Assembly (NCBI GenBank): GCA_026225945.1
Contig: JAMJFZ010001133.1
Span: forward strand, 9,754,501 to 9,818,500
DNA from: Cricetomys ansorgei
Lineage: Eukaryota; Chordata; Mammalia; Rodentia; Nesomyidae
Length of the DNA stretch: 64,000 nucleotides
Direction of reading: 5' to 3'
The notes beneath the pieces are model-generated. The model did no database searches and was not told the origin of the DNA. It saw nothing but the letters and a program-made list of their open reading frames with translations. Below, one piece after another: positions 44,301 through 54,002 of the stretch. Within the stretch, counting starts at the first letter, position 1; every line of letters starts with the position of its first letter. The translations under genes and the position numbers were made by a program.

Positions 44301-47300
44301 TCTGCCTCCTGAGTTGGGGGAGGGGTGTGCCCCTACCTTGTAGGGCCTGGCATTCTTTTACTTAGAGAATGCCTGTAAGATTCTTTCCTTAGGAGTCAGC
44401 TCATGTTCTTTTCTACCTAATGTTTTATTTTATGGACATTCTACACTTGTTTAACTGTTCACATACCAAAGGTCATCATGTTCTAGCAGTGTTTCACATG
44501 AATGCCAGTTTTATGTAATGCCTAGAGGTGTGAGTTCCTTGTTATATATGTATATACATATATATATATATAGTAAGTCTATATTTTACACATCTAAACT
44601 TTATCCAGTGGTCTTTCAGAATAGTTAGCTTCACATGGAAATAATAAATTTCACAGTGAAACCCTCAGTACTGAGTTATGTGTTGGAATCTAATTATTCA
44701 GTTTACTTTGCTTCCTGTGCAAGAATGTCCATCACTGTCCTTACTGAACTTCAGTGGTTTTCATGAGTAAAATCTCAGTTTATTGTATGCTCTTGGTCTT
44801 TGTTGAGCATCAAGATAACTTTTGTATTTTGTCAAAGTTTTTAGCCTCTTGGGGGAAGAAGTGTGTAGCAGCACACCTACGGGGTGGCTCAGCACAGAAG
44901 ACAAGGAGGCATATTTCATAAACTGAGCTCATGAAAACTACTGAAGTTCAGCAGAGGGAACCACCATCACAGCACAAGCTCCAGAATGCCTTAGGTGCTC
45001 TACTGATACCATATGCAGATAGATCATTAGCAATCAACTTCCCCACAGAAATCCAACATCTGCAGACAATGCAAAATGCTAAGACCTAGGGTAGCGCCTC
45101 ACCCAACAACACAAAAAAAACCACTTATTTTAAACACACCTAAAAATAAACTAAAACAGAAGAATGGAGTTTTATAAGCTTCTGGCTATTTGACCAGAAG
45201 CCAGAAATAATACTTTTTAGTATTTACTGTTTGTTACCCTTCCACCCGCAAACATTGTATAAAGCTTCTATCTCAAAACCAAAATGCTTATACTTCTCTC
45301 CTTTTTAGGCAAAATTTTCTCTAAATGCCTTCTCTTGTCTTAATCCCTCCTCCCCTCACACTGCCACCGAGAATAAGAAATTTCTGTTGTCAAAGTTTCC
45401 CTTGTTGCTAAATCCAGATCTGCTCTTCACCATCACTTTGCTCCAGTTGTCAGTAGCACTGGGTGCAGGCACGACATTCCTCATGGAACCTGTCTTTACA
45501 ATTCATCTCCCTGCTTTTCTCCTGCCTACCTTTGTAGACGTTTAGCTTTCACAAGCTGCACCGCATCCTGGTTCAGGATATTAATGTACACCCTCCCCTC
45601 CCCCGCCCCTTCCCGTACTGGTGATGGCGTGCAGGACCTTGCACATCTACCTCTGAGCTACCTAGTACAAGCGGTCATACTGTCTTTTCCCAAGGAACCT
45701 CTCTCACATACCAGGCTAGCTCTCTGCAGCCCAACTAAAACCCTTACCCCTTTTTACTTTTTATTGTGAGACAAACTCTCACTGAGTTAACGAAGCTGGG
45801 CTTAACTCACTTTGTAGCCAGGCAAACCTGGATCCTCCTGCCTCGACCTCCCAAGTAACTGGGATTCATGTGTGTACCGCACGGTTAGGTGTATGTGTAC
45901 CACCGTCCTTTCTCCATTCTCTAAGGTTTCTCTTCTGTCTGCCCATAGTACCCTAAAATGCAGTGGGGTTTTCTTTGTTGTGTTTTGTTTTTGAAACAGT
46001 CTCACTGTGTAACCCTGGCCAGTCTGGAAATAATTGTGTATGTCAGCCTCAAACACAGAAATCTCTCTGCCTCCTGAGTGCTAGGATTAAAGGAGTTACC
46101 CAGCATTGTAGCTGATCTTTAATACTTCAGTGAGATATTTCTTAAGTGTAAATAATTATCAGCTCAGAATTCTCCAGGCACTTCTTGACTCAGAAAAAGG
46201 GCAAAGACCTTAGCCTGCTGTGGTCTGCCATACTAATTAACCCTTCTGAGTCCTGCTCAGCTTTTGCACTTGGCTCTCCCCCTAGATTGTCGTCCTTCAG
46301 TAGATCCCAGGTGAGTTTATTTTTCCTACCACTTGTATCTTTTGAAGAGCCATCCTTTACCATCACAGATAAATGAAGATTACCCTGACACCCGAAAGCC
46401 CTGTCTTAACCTCTCCCCTGCCTTCCTCCATAACACTTCTCACCAGATACAAACTGTATGGTCCTTTGGTCTTCCCACCACAGGAAATGCTGCCTCAGCA
46501 AGGGTTTGGGTCTGTCTCTTCACTGATGTGTCTACAGGAGGCAAGAGTAGTGTCTGGTACAACAGTGGGCATTGAGACATTGGGTGGGAGATGATCATTT
46601 GCATATGTGGGTGTACTTGAAGTGAGGCAGGGGTTGATGATGGTTACTGTGATGGGCTCAGTAAGTGGTGTGTATTCACAAATGAGTGTTAGGTATCAAA
46701 GTCCTTCTTTGAAGTTGTTTTTTGTTTGTTTTTGAGACAAGATCTCACTATGTAATTCTGGCTGTCCTGGAACTTGCTATGTAGACCAGGCTGGCCTGGA
46801 ACTCAAGATCTGCCTGCCTCTGCTCCCTAAGCTCTGGGGTTAAAGGCATGCTCAAGTATGTCAGCCTCTTGAAAAAATTTTTTCTGGTTACTCTTGGCTT
46901 TTTGAGGCAGGGTCTCAGGTAACCTAGGCTGGCCTCAAACTCATTTTGTAGCTAAGACGGCCCTTGAACTCCTGATCCTTCTGTATCCACCTCTTATTTG
47001 CTATTATCACTGGTATTCGCCATCATGCCTGGCATATTCCTGGTTATTATTAACCATCCCAATTGTTGTTCCCCATATTATATACGTTGGCTCATTCTCT
47101 ATAATTAACATTTACTTTGCCTCTCCATAAATCATGGTCATTTATCTTTCAGCAAACACTTGTTAACTGTTTTTTAAAAAAAAAGATCATAACCCATCTC
47201 CAAACTCAAGAGATAGGGGCACAAGGATGTAAAGTTGCCATAGTGCAGAAAGATTATCTTCAAGGACTATGAAGTTAGGTTAGAGGAACAAGACTGAGTT

Positions 47301-50300
47301 TTGCCAGCAGTGGTCCCACTAAGCGCACAAGCTGAAGAGGTAAGGTCCTAGGCAGTCTAAGTAGGTAAATGAATGGGAATAGCTCTCAGCACTGCCTGTC
47401 TCCACTGCTAGGCAATAGACAAAATCATTATTCACTTTCCAGCACTTTTTATGGATTCCTGTTGCAGGGCGAATTGTCCTTAACTGCTCCAACATCTAAG
47501 TTTTGTCTGTCATTTTGATGACTATTTTCATGTTTCCTGTAAGATCTATGTGGAGCAGAGACACTAACAACTGCTCCCTTTCTGGGCTCTTATACCAGTT
47601 TAACCTAAAGCTGTCTTTCTCAGTGGTGAAGTAACTTACAAAGAAAGGGCAGGAGGTCTGTTGTTTCAAATCTGAGTGATATTAACACACCTGGTAGAAG
47701 TTGGATATTCTGGGTCTCAGTGATGAAACTTGTTCTGGGCCCAGCATGGAGATGGGTGCCTGTAATTGCATTTGAGAGGCTGAGGCAGGAAGATTGCCAC
47801 ACACTTGGGGCCAGTCTGGACTATATAGTAATCTGACAGACCAGAGTAGGCTACGGTATGAGACACCACCTCATAAATTAAACCACCCAGATTTCTCAGT
47901 AGTCTCATGTGCCAGATAGACAGGATACATGAAGCATGAGCAGGTTAAGTTTTTATTATTGTTGAGTGGGTGGGTATTTTGCCTGCATATGCAGTGCCAA
48001 CAGAAGAGGGTATCTGATCCCCTGGGACTAGAGTTACTGACAGTTGTTAACTGCCACGTGGGTGCTGGGAACCAAACCCAGGACCTCTGAAAGAAAAGCC
48101 AATGCTGCTTAACTTAACTGCTGAGCCACTTAAAACTACCAGAGGCCTCTCAGAGCCAGATCATAAATGAGTGAATAAATGTTGCTAGTATGTGATAAGC
48201 TGGCTGTCGTAAGAAATGTAGCCACAACTAACTGTGCTGACTGAACACTTATGAGTTGTTTTTTAGCATTCATTTATATCTTTTGAGTATGTGTATGCAT
48301 GCATGCACGGGTGCCAGACATCTTCTGGGAGTCGTTCCCTTCTCCCGTCATGTGGGTCCTGAAGACCAAACTCAGGCTGTCAGGCTTGGCAGCAGGTGCT
48401 TTACCCACTGAGCCATCTTGCCAGACTCTGCTTTTAAAACTGAATGTTTTCTTAATTCTGGCCTCCTTTTTGTTGCTAAATCTTGCTGTATTCATTGTTG
48501 GGTGGTGTACCCATTGTATAAAGAATTCTAACCCTCTCTTTAGAGGTGGGGAAGGTGAGGAGGATCAGTTTGAGTTGAGAAAAATTAAAAAGAGGATGCT
48601 CGAATACCAGCTGCCCTTGATATTCAGGGACATTTGTGGTGACCTGCCACGGTCACTAATTTGAACCAACTGCTAGTTATCAGCCTGCCAAATTTTTATA
48701 AAGAAAACTTTGTCTTCCAAGAGACACCACGTTACACCTAGTAGTGATGGCACATGTCTTTAATCCAAGTGGAGACAGATAAGTGGATCTCCCTGACAGC
48801 CAGGGTTACAAGGAGAAATCCTATCTCAGGAAAAACAAAAGAAACAAAAGACAGCAAGTTGGGACTGGTAGGACTGGAGATACTGCTTAGCAGGTAAGAG
48901 TGCATTCTGTTACAGAGGACTCCAGTTCAGTTCACAGCACCTGTGCCAGGCAGCTTACAGACCACCTGAAACCCCAGCTCCAGGGAGTCCAGTGCCCTTT
49001 TCTGGTCTCCTCAGGTACCTGCACGGACTGGTATACAAACAGCTAAAATCAAAATTGAGAGGACAAGATGTGGTATATAGTAAAGAGATCTAGGGTCTTA
49101 AGCTGCTTCAAGAAAACTAATCGCTTTAACTTCTCTAATGGTAGTTAGTTAAAGGTGATATGTTTTTATGAATCACACTCTGTTAAAAATTAAGTTGGGA
49201 GGGCTGGAGAGATGGCTGAGATAGTAAACTGCCTACCACATAAGCATGGGAATCCAAGCTCAGATCCCTAGCACCCACAGAGAAGTCAAGCATGGTTGCT
49301 CTTGTCCATAATCCCATTGGGACAACAGATGGATGTGCCTAGAGCTCCCTGGGTAGCTGGTTCGACCTCTGTCCTCCACGTGCATGCTTGTACACCTGTC
49401 TGTATTTTTATTTACGGTTAAGGTTGTGGTAAAAATACCCTAACAAAAGCAACTTAAGGGGTTTATTTTGACTTTCAGTTCCAATGGGAGGCCATCATGA
49501 CAGAACAAGGCATAGGCATAATTATAGTCAAGGGGAAAAAAAAGCATGGGCAGCAGGAACTGGAAGCTGGCTGATCATTTCATCCATACAGAGGAAACAG
49601 TGGAAAGTGGGTCCAGGCTATACTCAAAGCCCACCTTCCCAAACAGCTGGAACAAAATGTTCAAGAACAGGAGCCTCTGAAGGACATTTCTTATTTAGAC
49701 CAATACAATGCACACACACATGTTGCTACAAATTTAAGACATAAACACTAGAAAGTGCTCACTATCTTCAGGCACTGCTGCTTCCTGGGCCTGTTCTGGC
49801 TTCAGGGTTTTAGCAAATGTAACCAGTAAGGAAAAGACCTTAGATGGAAACCAACTGAGCAGAATTCAGGTGCCTTCCTCCTCTACTCCCCAGACCATGC
49901 ATGCCCTGTATTTTTTAAAAAGTATACTTTCAATGCTGATCATAGGATTCTCCACGAGACCCCAGCCCTGGTGGATACTTAACATCTGAAAATGGGGGAG
50001 GCAAAGGCTAAATCCAGCCCTGCCAAGGGTATATCTGTACAGACACCACAACTAGGGCCACAGCTTTCTACATTTCACTCTTCCAAAACATTCTTAAAGG
50101 AAACAAACAAAAAAAAAAAAAAAAAACTGGCTGGATTGTGGTGAAGCACACCTTTAATCTCAGCACTCAGGCAGGGGCAGCATATACAGAGTGAGTTCCA
50201 GGGCAGCCAGAGTTACAACAGGGAAGCCCTGCCTGGGGCAAAGAAAATGATACTTGTGTCAGGCTGGGCGTGTGTATGAAGACATACAGAAGGGATTGGA

Positions 50301-51466
50301 GAGGTTAGATGAACAAGTTTAGTTCTGTAAGATATTATTTAACAGCAATGCTTAAGTTGCCTGTTTAGGAAGCCAGAGACTAGAAACCCTGTTACCTCTA
50401 GAGATTGACTTGGTGCCTGCCTGCACAAGGCAGTGTGGCCCTGATGCACGCTGTGTGGACAGTGAATACTTTGACTGCTAACTGTAACTGGGCTTCTTTC
50501 TCTTTCTTTTTAGTGAGTTCCATGGGAAACGGCACGAGTAGACTCTACAGTGCTCTTGCCAAGACGCTCAACAGCAGCGCGGCTGCTCAGCACTCGGAGT
50601 ATTTGGTGACTGACCCAGAACATCTGGAGCCCATTGATCCTAAGGAACTTCTGGAGGAATGCAGGGCTGTTCTGCACACTCGGCCACCCCGATACCAGAG
50701 GGATTTTGTGGACCTGAGGACAGACTGCCCCAGTAGCCAGCCTCCCATTAGAGTCATGCAGTGGAACATCCTTGCCCAAGGTATGCCAGGTGCTCTGCTG
50801 AGCAGTTCAGTTCTACTGTGGCTTCCTTTCAGCTTCTGTGCATCCTCAGTATTCCCATGTGCTGTGTGAGGGAGTGAAATGTGGGCGGCCAGAGTGCAGC
50901 AGCTCCGTGGGATAATCTTCTGTTGCTGACAGCTTGAGTTCATAGCACTATGACAGCATTCACAGGGGACAAACCGAATGGGTAGTGTGGACAGTGCGGA
51001 GCAGGAGGTGAGATTAGCCTCGGCTGGACTTGGAGGCTCACTGTAAACCTTTAATCCCAGCACTTAAAAGGCTGAGGCATGATGACTGCCAGAGTTCAAG
51101 GCCAATTCGAGCTATGGAGTAGGCATTGTCTCAAAAATACTGGCTGGCCAATTCCTAGCACTTAAATATAAAGTTACTTAAATATTTGTGGCAGAAAAGG
51201 GCCCCTTTTACTGTATCTGCTAAATTAAAAGCTAGATTTATTGCCGGGCAGTAGCAGCCCAGTCCCGTAATTCCAGCACTTGGGAGGCAAAAGCAGGTGG
51301 ATCTTTGATTTCGATGCCAGCCTGGTCCACAGAGCAAGTTCCAGGACAGGCAGGGATGCACAGAAACTGTATATTAAAAAAACAAAAGAAAAAAGAAGCA
51401 TCTTCATGTGTTTTATATATCCTCTCACTTGCCAACCTTTTTTAGAAAACCTGAGACAGTTTCTTT

Positions 51467-51543
<77 letters not shown>

Positions 51544-52911
51544 ATACACATACACCATGTGTGTTGCCCGTATCTACCCACTTCCACCCCTACTAACCCT
51601 GGGACTCATACAAATGTGCCAGTCTTTGAGTCTGTCTCCCTGGTGTTCATTCATAAAGAGGAAAGCCCACTCATTTGTCTCATTCATTTCTGAGTAGTAT
51701 CTGCTTCAGCAGACAGTATGAGGATGGTTTGGGTGGGTTAGCACAGCTTAGAACTACCTAGAAGTGCCCCAGCATGCGGGGCAGATATCAGACTTCTAGG
51801 CTCCCCACCTACGCCCCCCACCCCCCTACCCCCGCCACACACACACACCTTTCTCTCTTACTTTTTTTTTTTTTTGAGACGGACTCAGTATGTAGTCTTA
51901 GCTGGCATGGAGCTGTTATGTAGCCCACAATGGTCTCAAACTCATGGAGATCTATCTGCATCAGCCTTCCCAGTACTGAAATTAAAGGCGTACGTGCACC
52001 ACTATACCTGGCTTCTCCATTTTCTTTGAGGTTGTGTTCTCTAATAGCTGACAAATACTTGGCTTTTCTTTTCAGCTCTTGGAGAAGGCAAAGACAACTT
52101 TGTACAATGCCCTGTTGAAGCACTCAAGTGGGAAGAAAGGAAATGCCTTATCCTGGAGGAAATCCTGGCTTACCAGCCAGATATATTATGCCTCCAAGAG
52201 GTGGACCACTATTTTGACACTTTCCAACCACTCCTCAGTAGACTGGGTTATCAAGGCACATTTTTTCCCAAGCCATGGTCACCATGTCTAGATGTTGAAC
52301 ACAACAATGGACCAGATGGTTGTGCCTTATTTTTTCTCCAAAACCGGTTCAAGCTCATCAACAGTACCAATATTAGGCTGACAGCCATGACCCTGAAAAC
52401 TAATCAGGTGGCTATTGCACAGACCCTGGAGTGCAAAGAGTCTGGCCGACAGTTCTGCATTGCTGTTACCCACTTAAAAGCACGCACTGGCTGGGAGAGG
52501 TTTCGATCAGCTCAGGGCTGTGACCTTCTCCAGAACCTGCAGAACATCACACAGGGAGCCAAGATCCCCCTGATTGTCTGTGGGGACTTCAATGCAGAAC
52601 CAACTGAAGAGGTCTACAAACACTTTGCTTCCTCCAGCCTCAATCTCAACAGCGCCTATAAGCTGCTGAGCCCCGATGGACAGTCGGAGCCTCCATATAC
52701 AACCTGGAAGATCCGGACCTCAGGGGAATGTCGCCACACCCTGGACTACATCTGGTACTCCAGACATGCTCTGAGTGTCACATCTGCTCTGGATCTACTC
52801 ACTGAAGAACAGATTGGGCCCAACCGGCTCCCATCCTTCCATTACCCTTCAGACCACTTGTCACTAGTGTGTGACTTCAGCTTTCATGAGGAGCCTGATG
52901 AACTTTTATAA
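32025..52911 (+). CDS. Noct: Nocturnin (circadian NADP(H) 2'-phosphatase, CCR4-like EEP family), complete, 3 coding exons
   Basis: Joining 32025-32208, 50514-50780 and 52076-52911 gives an uninterrupted 428-residue protein; human and mouse Nocturnin are about 430. Both introns are GT-AG and phase 1. Residues 1-61 are an Arg-rich, mitochondrial-type leader, and the EEP (endonuclease/exonuclease/phosphatase) domain fills about 140-428. Visible active-site residues are Glu192 (LCLQEVD), His283 (THLKAR), Asp321 and Asn323 (GDFNAEP), Asp374 (LDYIW) and Asp410-His411 (SDHLS). They match human E195, H286, D324, N326, D377 and H414 with a constant offset of 3. Known family role: removal of the 2'-phosphate from NADP+ and NADPH in mitochondria and cytosol; it was first described as a deadenylase. 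It is clock- and feeding-driven, strongest in liver. ATG 32025 is chosen because no ATG occurs in the roughly 670 bases upstream and the N-terminus matches MYQSPRRLC of mammalian Noct. No broken residues are seen. Confidence 0.98.
32838..32975 (-). mobile_element. B1 SINE, antisense, in Noct intron 1
   Basis: T-run tail, CGAGACAGGGATTATTTATT, then ACCAGGCTGGCCTCGAACTC; slightly shortened. Confidence 0.88.
33598..33862. mobile_element. Inverted pair of B1 SINEs
   Basis: Antisense B1 at about 33,600-33,715 (GAGACGGGATTTCTCAGTGT) directly followed by a sense B1 at about 33,710-33,862 (GCCACCACTTGGTGGTGCTC junction). In the Noct pre-mRNA they can fold into a hairpin. Confidence 0.88.
34235..34424 (+). 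mobile_element. B3 SINE cut by the LTR-like block
   Basis: Head GGGGCCAAGGCAATGGCTCA, B box AAGTTCAGTTCCAGG, then a weak tail with CACGTGTGCCTGCACATA before the GC-rich LTR-like block begins. Confidence 0.8.
34425..34780 (-). mobile_element. Probable LTR (antisense) inside Noct intron 1
   Basis: A block unlike its SINE surroundings, with a CpG-rich left third (about 34,436-34,545). Read on the - strand it shows an octamer ATGCAAAT (34679-34672), a CCAAT box (34644-34640), an ATTAAA signal (34573-34568) and a GC-rich tail ending GGGACACA near 34,425: a U3-R-U5 order. No target duplication could be confirmed, and family and exact ends are unknown. Confidence 0.45.
35440..35560 (-). mobile_element. 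B2 SINE, antisense, with CTCF-like motif
   Basis: CCAGAAGAGGGCATCAGATC at 35482-35501, then a shortened head ending GAGCTGTCTCTAGCCCC. The intron stretch 34,790-35,430 before it holds only a B1 scrap at about 34,925-34,995. Confidence 0.8.
35790..36650 (+). other. Noct: Repeat-poor block of Noct intron 1
   Basis: No SINE or LTR recognised. It contains GGCAAACGTTTGCAAACC (about 36,366-36,383), a near-palindrome of forkhead or C/EBP type, and two GTTAAC half sites about 40 bases apart near 36,423 and 36,464. A regulatory role is only a suggestion. Confidence 0.4.
36795..37010 (-). mobile_element. B3 SINE, antisense
   Basis: TGTATAGGTATTTTGCTTGC tail, CAGAAGAGAGTATTGGATTC and CTTCTGAGCCACATCTTCGG. 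About 37,015-37,800 to the right is unassigned. Confidence 0.85.
38050..38370. mobile_element. ID/B4 fragments
   Basis: Antisense ID-like piece at about 38,060-38,135 (CACTGAGCTGCATTCCCAG) and a sense B4/B1 piece at about 38,250-38,370 (GTTTGAAGTCAGCCTGGTTT). Both are diverged. Confidence 0.65.
38740..38945 (-). mobile_element. B3 SINE, antisense
   Basis: T-run, TTTATGTGTATGAATGCTTT, GTCAGAAGAGGGTGTTAGG and ACCAAACCTGGGTCCTGCAA. A partial copy lies just left at about 38,600-38,700. B4/B1-like pieces follow at about 39,110-39,240 and 39,350-39,470. Confidence 0.87.
39490..39700 (+). mobile_element. Ancient hAT-Charlie-type transposon fossil
   Basis: GGCAAACTTTCTGTGAAGAG followed by CTAGTAAATGTTTTGGGCTT resembles the mammal-wide non-autonomous Charlie elements that begin GGCAAACTTTTTCTG (MER58-like by memory). 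It is heavily diverged, as expected for an insertion predating rodents. Confidence 0.45.
39700..40650 (+). other. Noct: Repeat-poor block of Noct intron 1 with possible small exon
   Basis: No repeat consensus across about 950 bases. It contains a CRE-like TGACGTTG at about 40,290, AGGTCA half sites near 40,231, and an ATG-initiated frame at 40353 that meets a CAG|GTAACT donor-like site at 40412/40413. Not supported as a gene without transcripts. Confidence 0.4.
41162..41335 (+). mobile_element. B2 SINE
   Basis: GCAAGAGAGATGGCTCAGTG head, GGGTTCAATTCCCAGCACC B box and a short internal repeat of CTAGGGTTTCTG before the A/T-rich tail. Confidence 0.92.
41524..41538 (+). promoter_or_regulatory. 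CTCF-like motif in Noct intron 1
   Basis: CCAGTAGATGGCAGC fits the CTCF core (CCASYAGRKGGCR) at nearly every position and is not inside a recognised B2. An E-box CACGTG lies about 85 bases upstream at 41435-41440. Confidence 0.5.
42018..42160 (-). mobile_element. B1 SINE, antisense, diverged
   Basis: TTTAGCTGTGAAACCCTGGC, ATAGACCAGGTTGACTTC and CTTGCCTCTGCCTCAAGTG. A sense B4/B1 lies at about 42,190-42,335. The following 42,340-43,210 is unassigned. Confidence 0.8.
43213..43292 (+). mobile_element. ID-type SINE
   Basis: TTGGGGTGTAGCTCAGTGGT A-box region and GGCCCTGGGTTCAATAG B-box region, without a B1 half. Further ID/B4 pieces lie at about 43,690-43,925. Confidence 0.75.
44520..45800. other. 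Noct intron 1, unassigned
   Basis: Apart from an ATATAT run at about 44,543-44,572 I recognise no repeat, and no coding exon is supported. A block at about 44,860-45,110 beginning near GTGTAGCAGCACACC may be an unnamed old repeat. Confidence 0.45.
46722..46866 (-). mobile_element. B1 SINE, antisense
   Basis: GAGACAAGATCTCACTATGT through GACCAGGCTGGCCTGGAACT. A B4 B1-half follows at about 46,895-47,035, and another antisense B1 lies upstream at about 45,980-46,105. About 47,040-47,735 is unassigned. Confidence 0.9.
47740..48428. mobile_element. SINE cluster: B4 (+), B3 (-), B3 (-)
   Basis: B4-like at about 47,740-47,885 (GAGAGGCTGAGGCAGGAAG). A B3 at about 47,955-48,130 (CAGAAGAGGGTATCTGATCC, GGGTGCTGGGAACCAAACCC). 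A second B3 at about 48,275-48,428 (CCACTGAGCCATCTTGCCAG). Confidence 0.82.
48735..49405 (+). mobile_element. SINE cluster: B1, B2, B3, all sense
   Basis: B1 with deletion at about 48,735-48,840. B2 at about 48,880-49,060 (GACTGGAGATACTGCTTAGC, CCAGTTCAGTTCACAGCACC). B3 at about 49,200-49,405 (GGGCTGGAGAGATGGCTGAG). Confidence 0.83.
49410..50120. other. Noct intron 1, unassigned
   Basis: Contains TTACGGTTAAGGTTGTGGT and a block resembling an old dispersed rodent repeat (about 49,415-49,740) that I cannot name; otherwise nothing. Confidence 0.4.
50122..50246 (+). mobile_element. B1 SINE, internally deleted
   Basis: An A-run precedes GTGGTGAAGCACACCTTTAA; GTTCCAGGGCAGCCAGAG follows, the middle being shortened. 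It lies 270 bases before Noct exon 2. Confidence 0.85.
50514..50780 (+). CDS. Noct: Noct coding exon 2: alternative start region and entry to EEP domain
   Basis: The exon is 267 nt: 2 nt completing Val62, 88 codons, and 1 nt of Ala151. A long CT-rich tract ending in TTTTTAG precedes it, and GTATGC follows it. It encodes residues 62-151. These include an internal Met65 in MGNGTS, the acidic stretch EHLEPIDPKELLEE and the first beta strand of the catalytic domain, IRVMQWNILAQ. In that strand the Asn is a conserved EEP active-site residue by family analogy. The internal ATG is at 50522-50524. Confidence 0.97.
51240..51385 (+). mobile_element. B1 SINE in Noct intron 2
   Basis: GCCGGGCAGTAGCAGCCCAG head, GATGCCAGCCTGGTCCACAG and an ATTAAAAAAAC tail; pairs in inverted orientation with the B1 at about 51,865-52,015. 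Confidence 0.9.
51472..51552 (+). repeat. (TC)n(AC)n compound microsatellite in Noct intron 2
   Basis: A TC run (about 13 units) switches to an AC run (over 20 units), then decays into ACAT units. It is likely length-variable between individuals. Confidence 0.95.
52076..52911 (+). CDS. Noct: Noct coding exon 3: most of the catalytic domain and stop codon
   Basis: The exon opens after TTTTCAG and runs 836 coding bases to TAA at 52909-52911. It carries nearly all catalytic residues: Glu192, His283, Asp321, Asn323, Asp374 and His411. The C-terminus ends EEPDELL, where I recall mouse and human ending in Phe; this is a minor drift. It is one large exon with no intron in the catalytic core, as in other mammalian Noct genes. 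Confidence 0.97.
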
Positions 52912-53085
52912 ACATTGCATCATTCTAATTACAAGAGTCTTAACCAGGGATGTTTTAGGAAACTGAACTAGGATCGGAAGTGGCCAGTCTTGGCCACTTC
53001 ATTCTCCATCCTTTCCAGCATGCCCTTGAAAAAGAATTTGTTCACAAACCTTTCCAATTAAAACCTGCAGTGAAAAAGGTGTTTG

Positions 53086-53092
53086 CACTCCA
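53086..53092 (+). promoter_or_regulatory. Noct: miR-122 seed match (7mer-A1 type) in Noct 3' UTR
   Basis: CACTCCA pairs with bases 2-7 of miR-122 and has A opposite base 1. It lies about 175 bases after the stop codon, in non-repeat sequence. Control of Nocturnin by miR-122 in mouse liver is established; that this exact site is the functional one here is inference. Confidence 0.6.
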
Positions 53093-53260
53093 GTTTGGGC
53101 TTATATTGTTTCATTTTCTGTACCATTCTCCACCATTTAAGGGCATTAAGTTAGACTTATTTGGAAGTTTTTTTAAGTTGAAAGTATTATTAAAAACTCA
53201 GTTTGTGAGCTCTTCGGAATTAAAATAAGATGTAGGAAGTTTTCCGGACAGTGTTTCAAG

Positions 53261-53269
53261 TTATTTATT
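53261..53269 (+). promoter_or_regulatory. Noct: AU-rich element nonamer in Noct 3' UTR
   Basis: TTATTTATT is the classical nonamer bound by TTP/ZFP36-type and HuR-type proteins. Further ATTTA cores lie at 53307-53311 (inside a T-rich run) and 53449-53453. Such clusters usually mark short-lived mRNAs, which suits a gene with acute and rhythmic induction. Confidence 0.6.
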
Positions 53270-53996
53270 TGTGGTATTTTTAAATGTCAGAGAAATGCAT
53301 GGCAATATTTATTTTTTTTATATCTTCATGTAAAATTAAATGGATGATATAGCATTATAGATATTTTAGAATCATGCAGAACAGACATAATTTCCTTAAA
53401 AACTTCACATTTGATTTGGTGATCTGATAGAGCGTACACTAAGGAACTATTTAGCCCTGAGGGATTTGTGACTCTAGAACAATCCCTGCTGTTTGCTATG
53501 CCTCCAACTCACCAATTGTTGTTTCTTGAAATTCCAGTTAGCTTCTAATTATTAATTAGGTTTTACTATTTGGTCATTGTTATGTGTTTGTATTTCATCT
53601 GCGATTACATTGGTATACATGAGATAAATCCCATAGTTCTTTTGGAATGTGCTTTTGCAAGTAGCTTTAGGAACAGTTCTGGAACATTAGTGAGAATATT
53701 TACCATTTATTAGTGAGAATTCCTTCTGAGATAGGAACTAGAAACCTTGTTTAGGGGCTAAAACAGCCAAGTATGCTGAAACAAGAAAATCTGTGTCTTA
53801 GAAGCCAGCCTGGGCTGTGTTTTTAAGACCCTTTCTCAAAAGAAATCCTGAAGACAGCCAGATGACTAGGTTCAGCATTTCTACAAGAATGTACCCTTGA
53901 TTTCTCTTCCAATTGTTGAGGCCTCTTCCAAAGTAACCTGCTGGTGGAAAAATGGTAAATATGTTAATGTATGAGTTCTAAATATTATTTAAGATT

Positions 53997-54002
53997 AATA
54001 AA
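53997..54002 (+). terminator. Noct: Noct poly(A) signal AATAAA
   Basis: Canonical hexamer followed within about 30 bases by T-rich sequence (TTTTAATGTCTTTTTAATTC, the usual downstream element composition). It is the only canonical AATAAA in the first 1.1 kb after the stop codon, so it is the best candidate for the major 3' end. Confidence 0.75.

Larger units (their letters stand above)
32209..50513 (+). other. Noct: Noct intron 1 (18.3 kb)
   Basis: GTGAGTGAGG opens the intron and TTTCTTTTTAG closes it, phase 1. It is filled with B1, B2/B3 and B4 SINEs, an LTR-like insertion (about 34,425-34,780) and an old hAT fossil (about 39,490-39,700). Repeat-poor blocks at about 35,790-36,650 and 39,700-40,650 are the best places to look for regulatory DNA or unannotated exons. 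No other gene is supported in it. Confidence 0.9.
50781..52075 (+). other. Noct: Noct intron 2 (1.3 kb)
   Basis: GTATGC to TTTTCAG, phase 1. It contains a B4 fragment at about 51,040-51,135, a sense B1 at about 51,240-51,385, the (TC)n(AC)n microsatellite at 51,472-51,540 and an antisense B1 at about 51,865-52,015 that ends about 60 bases before the exon 3 acceptor. Confidence 0.93.
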
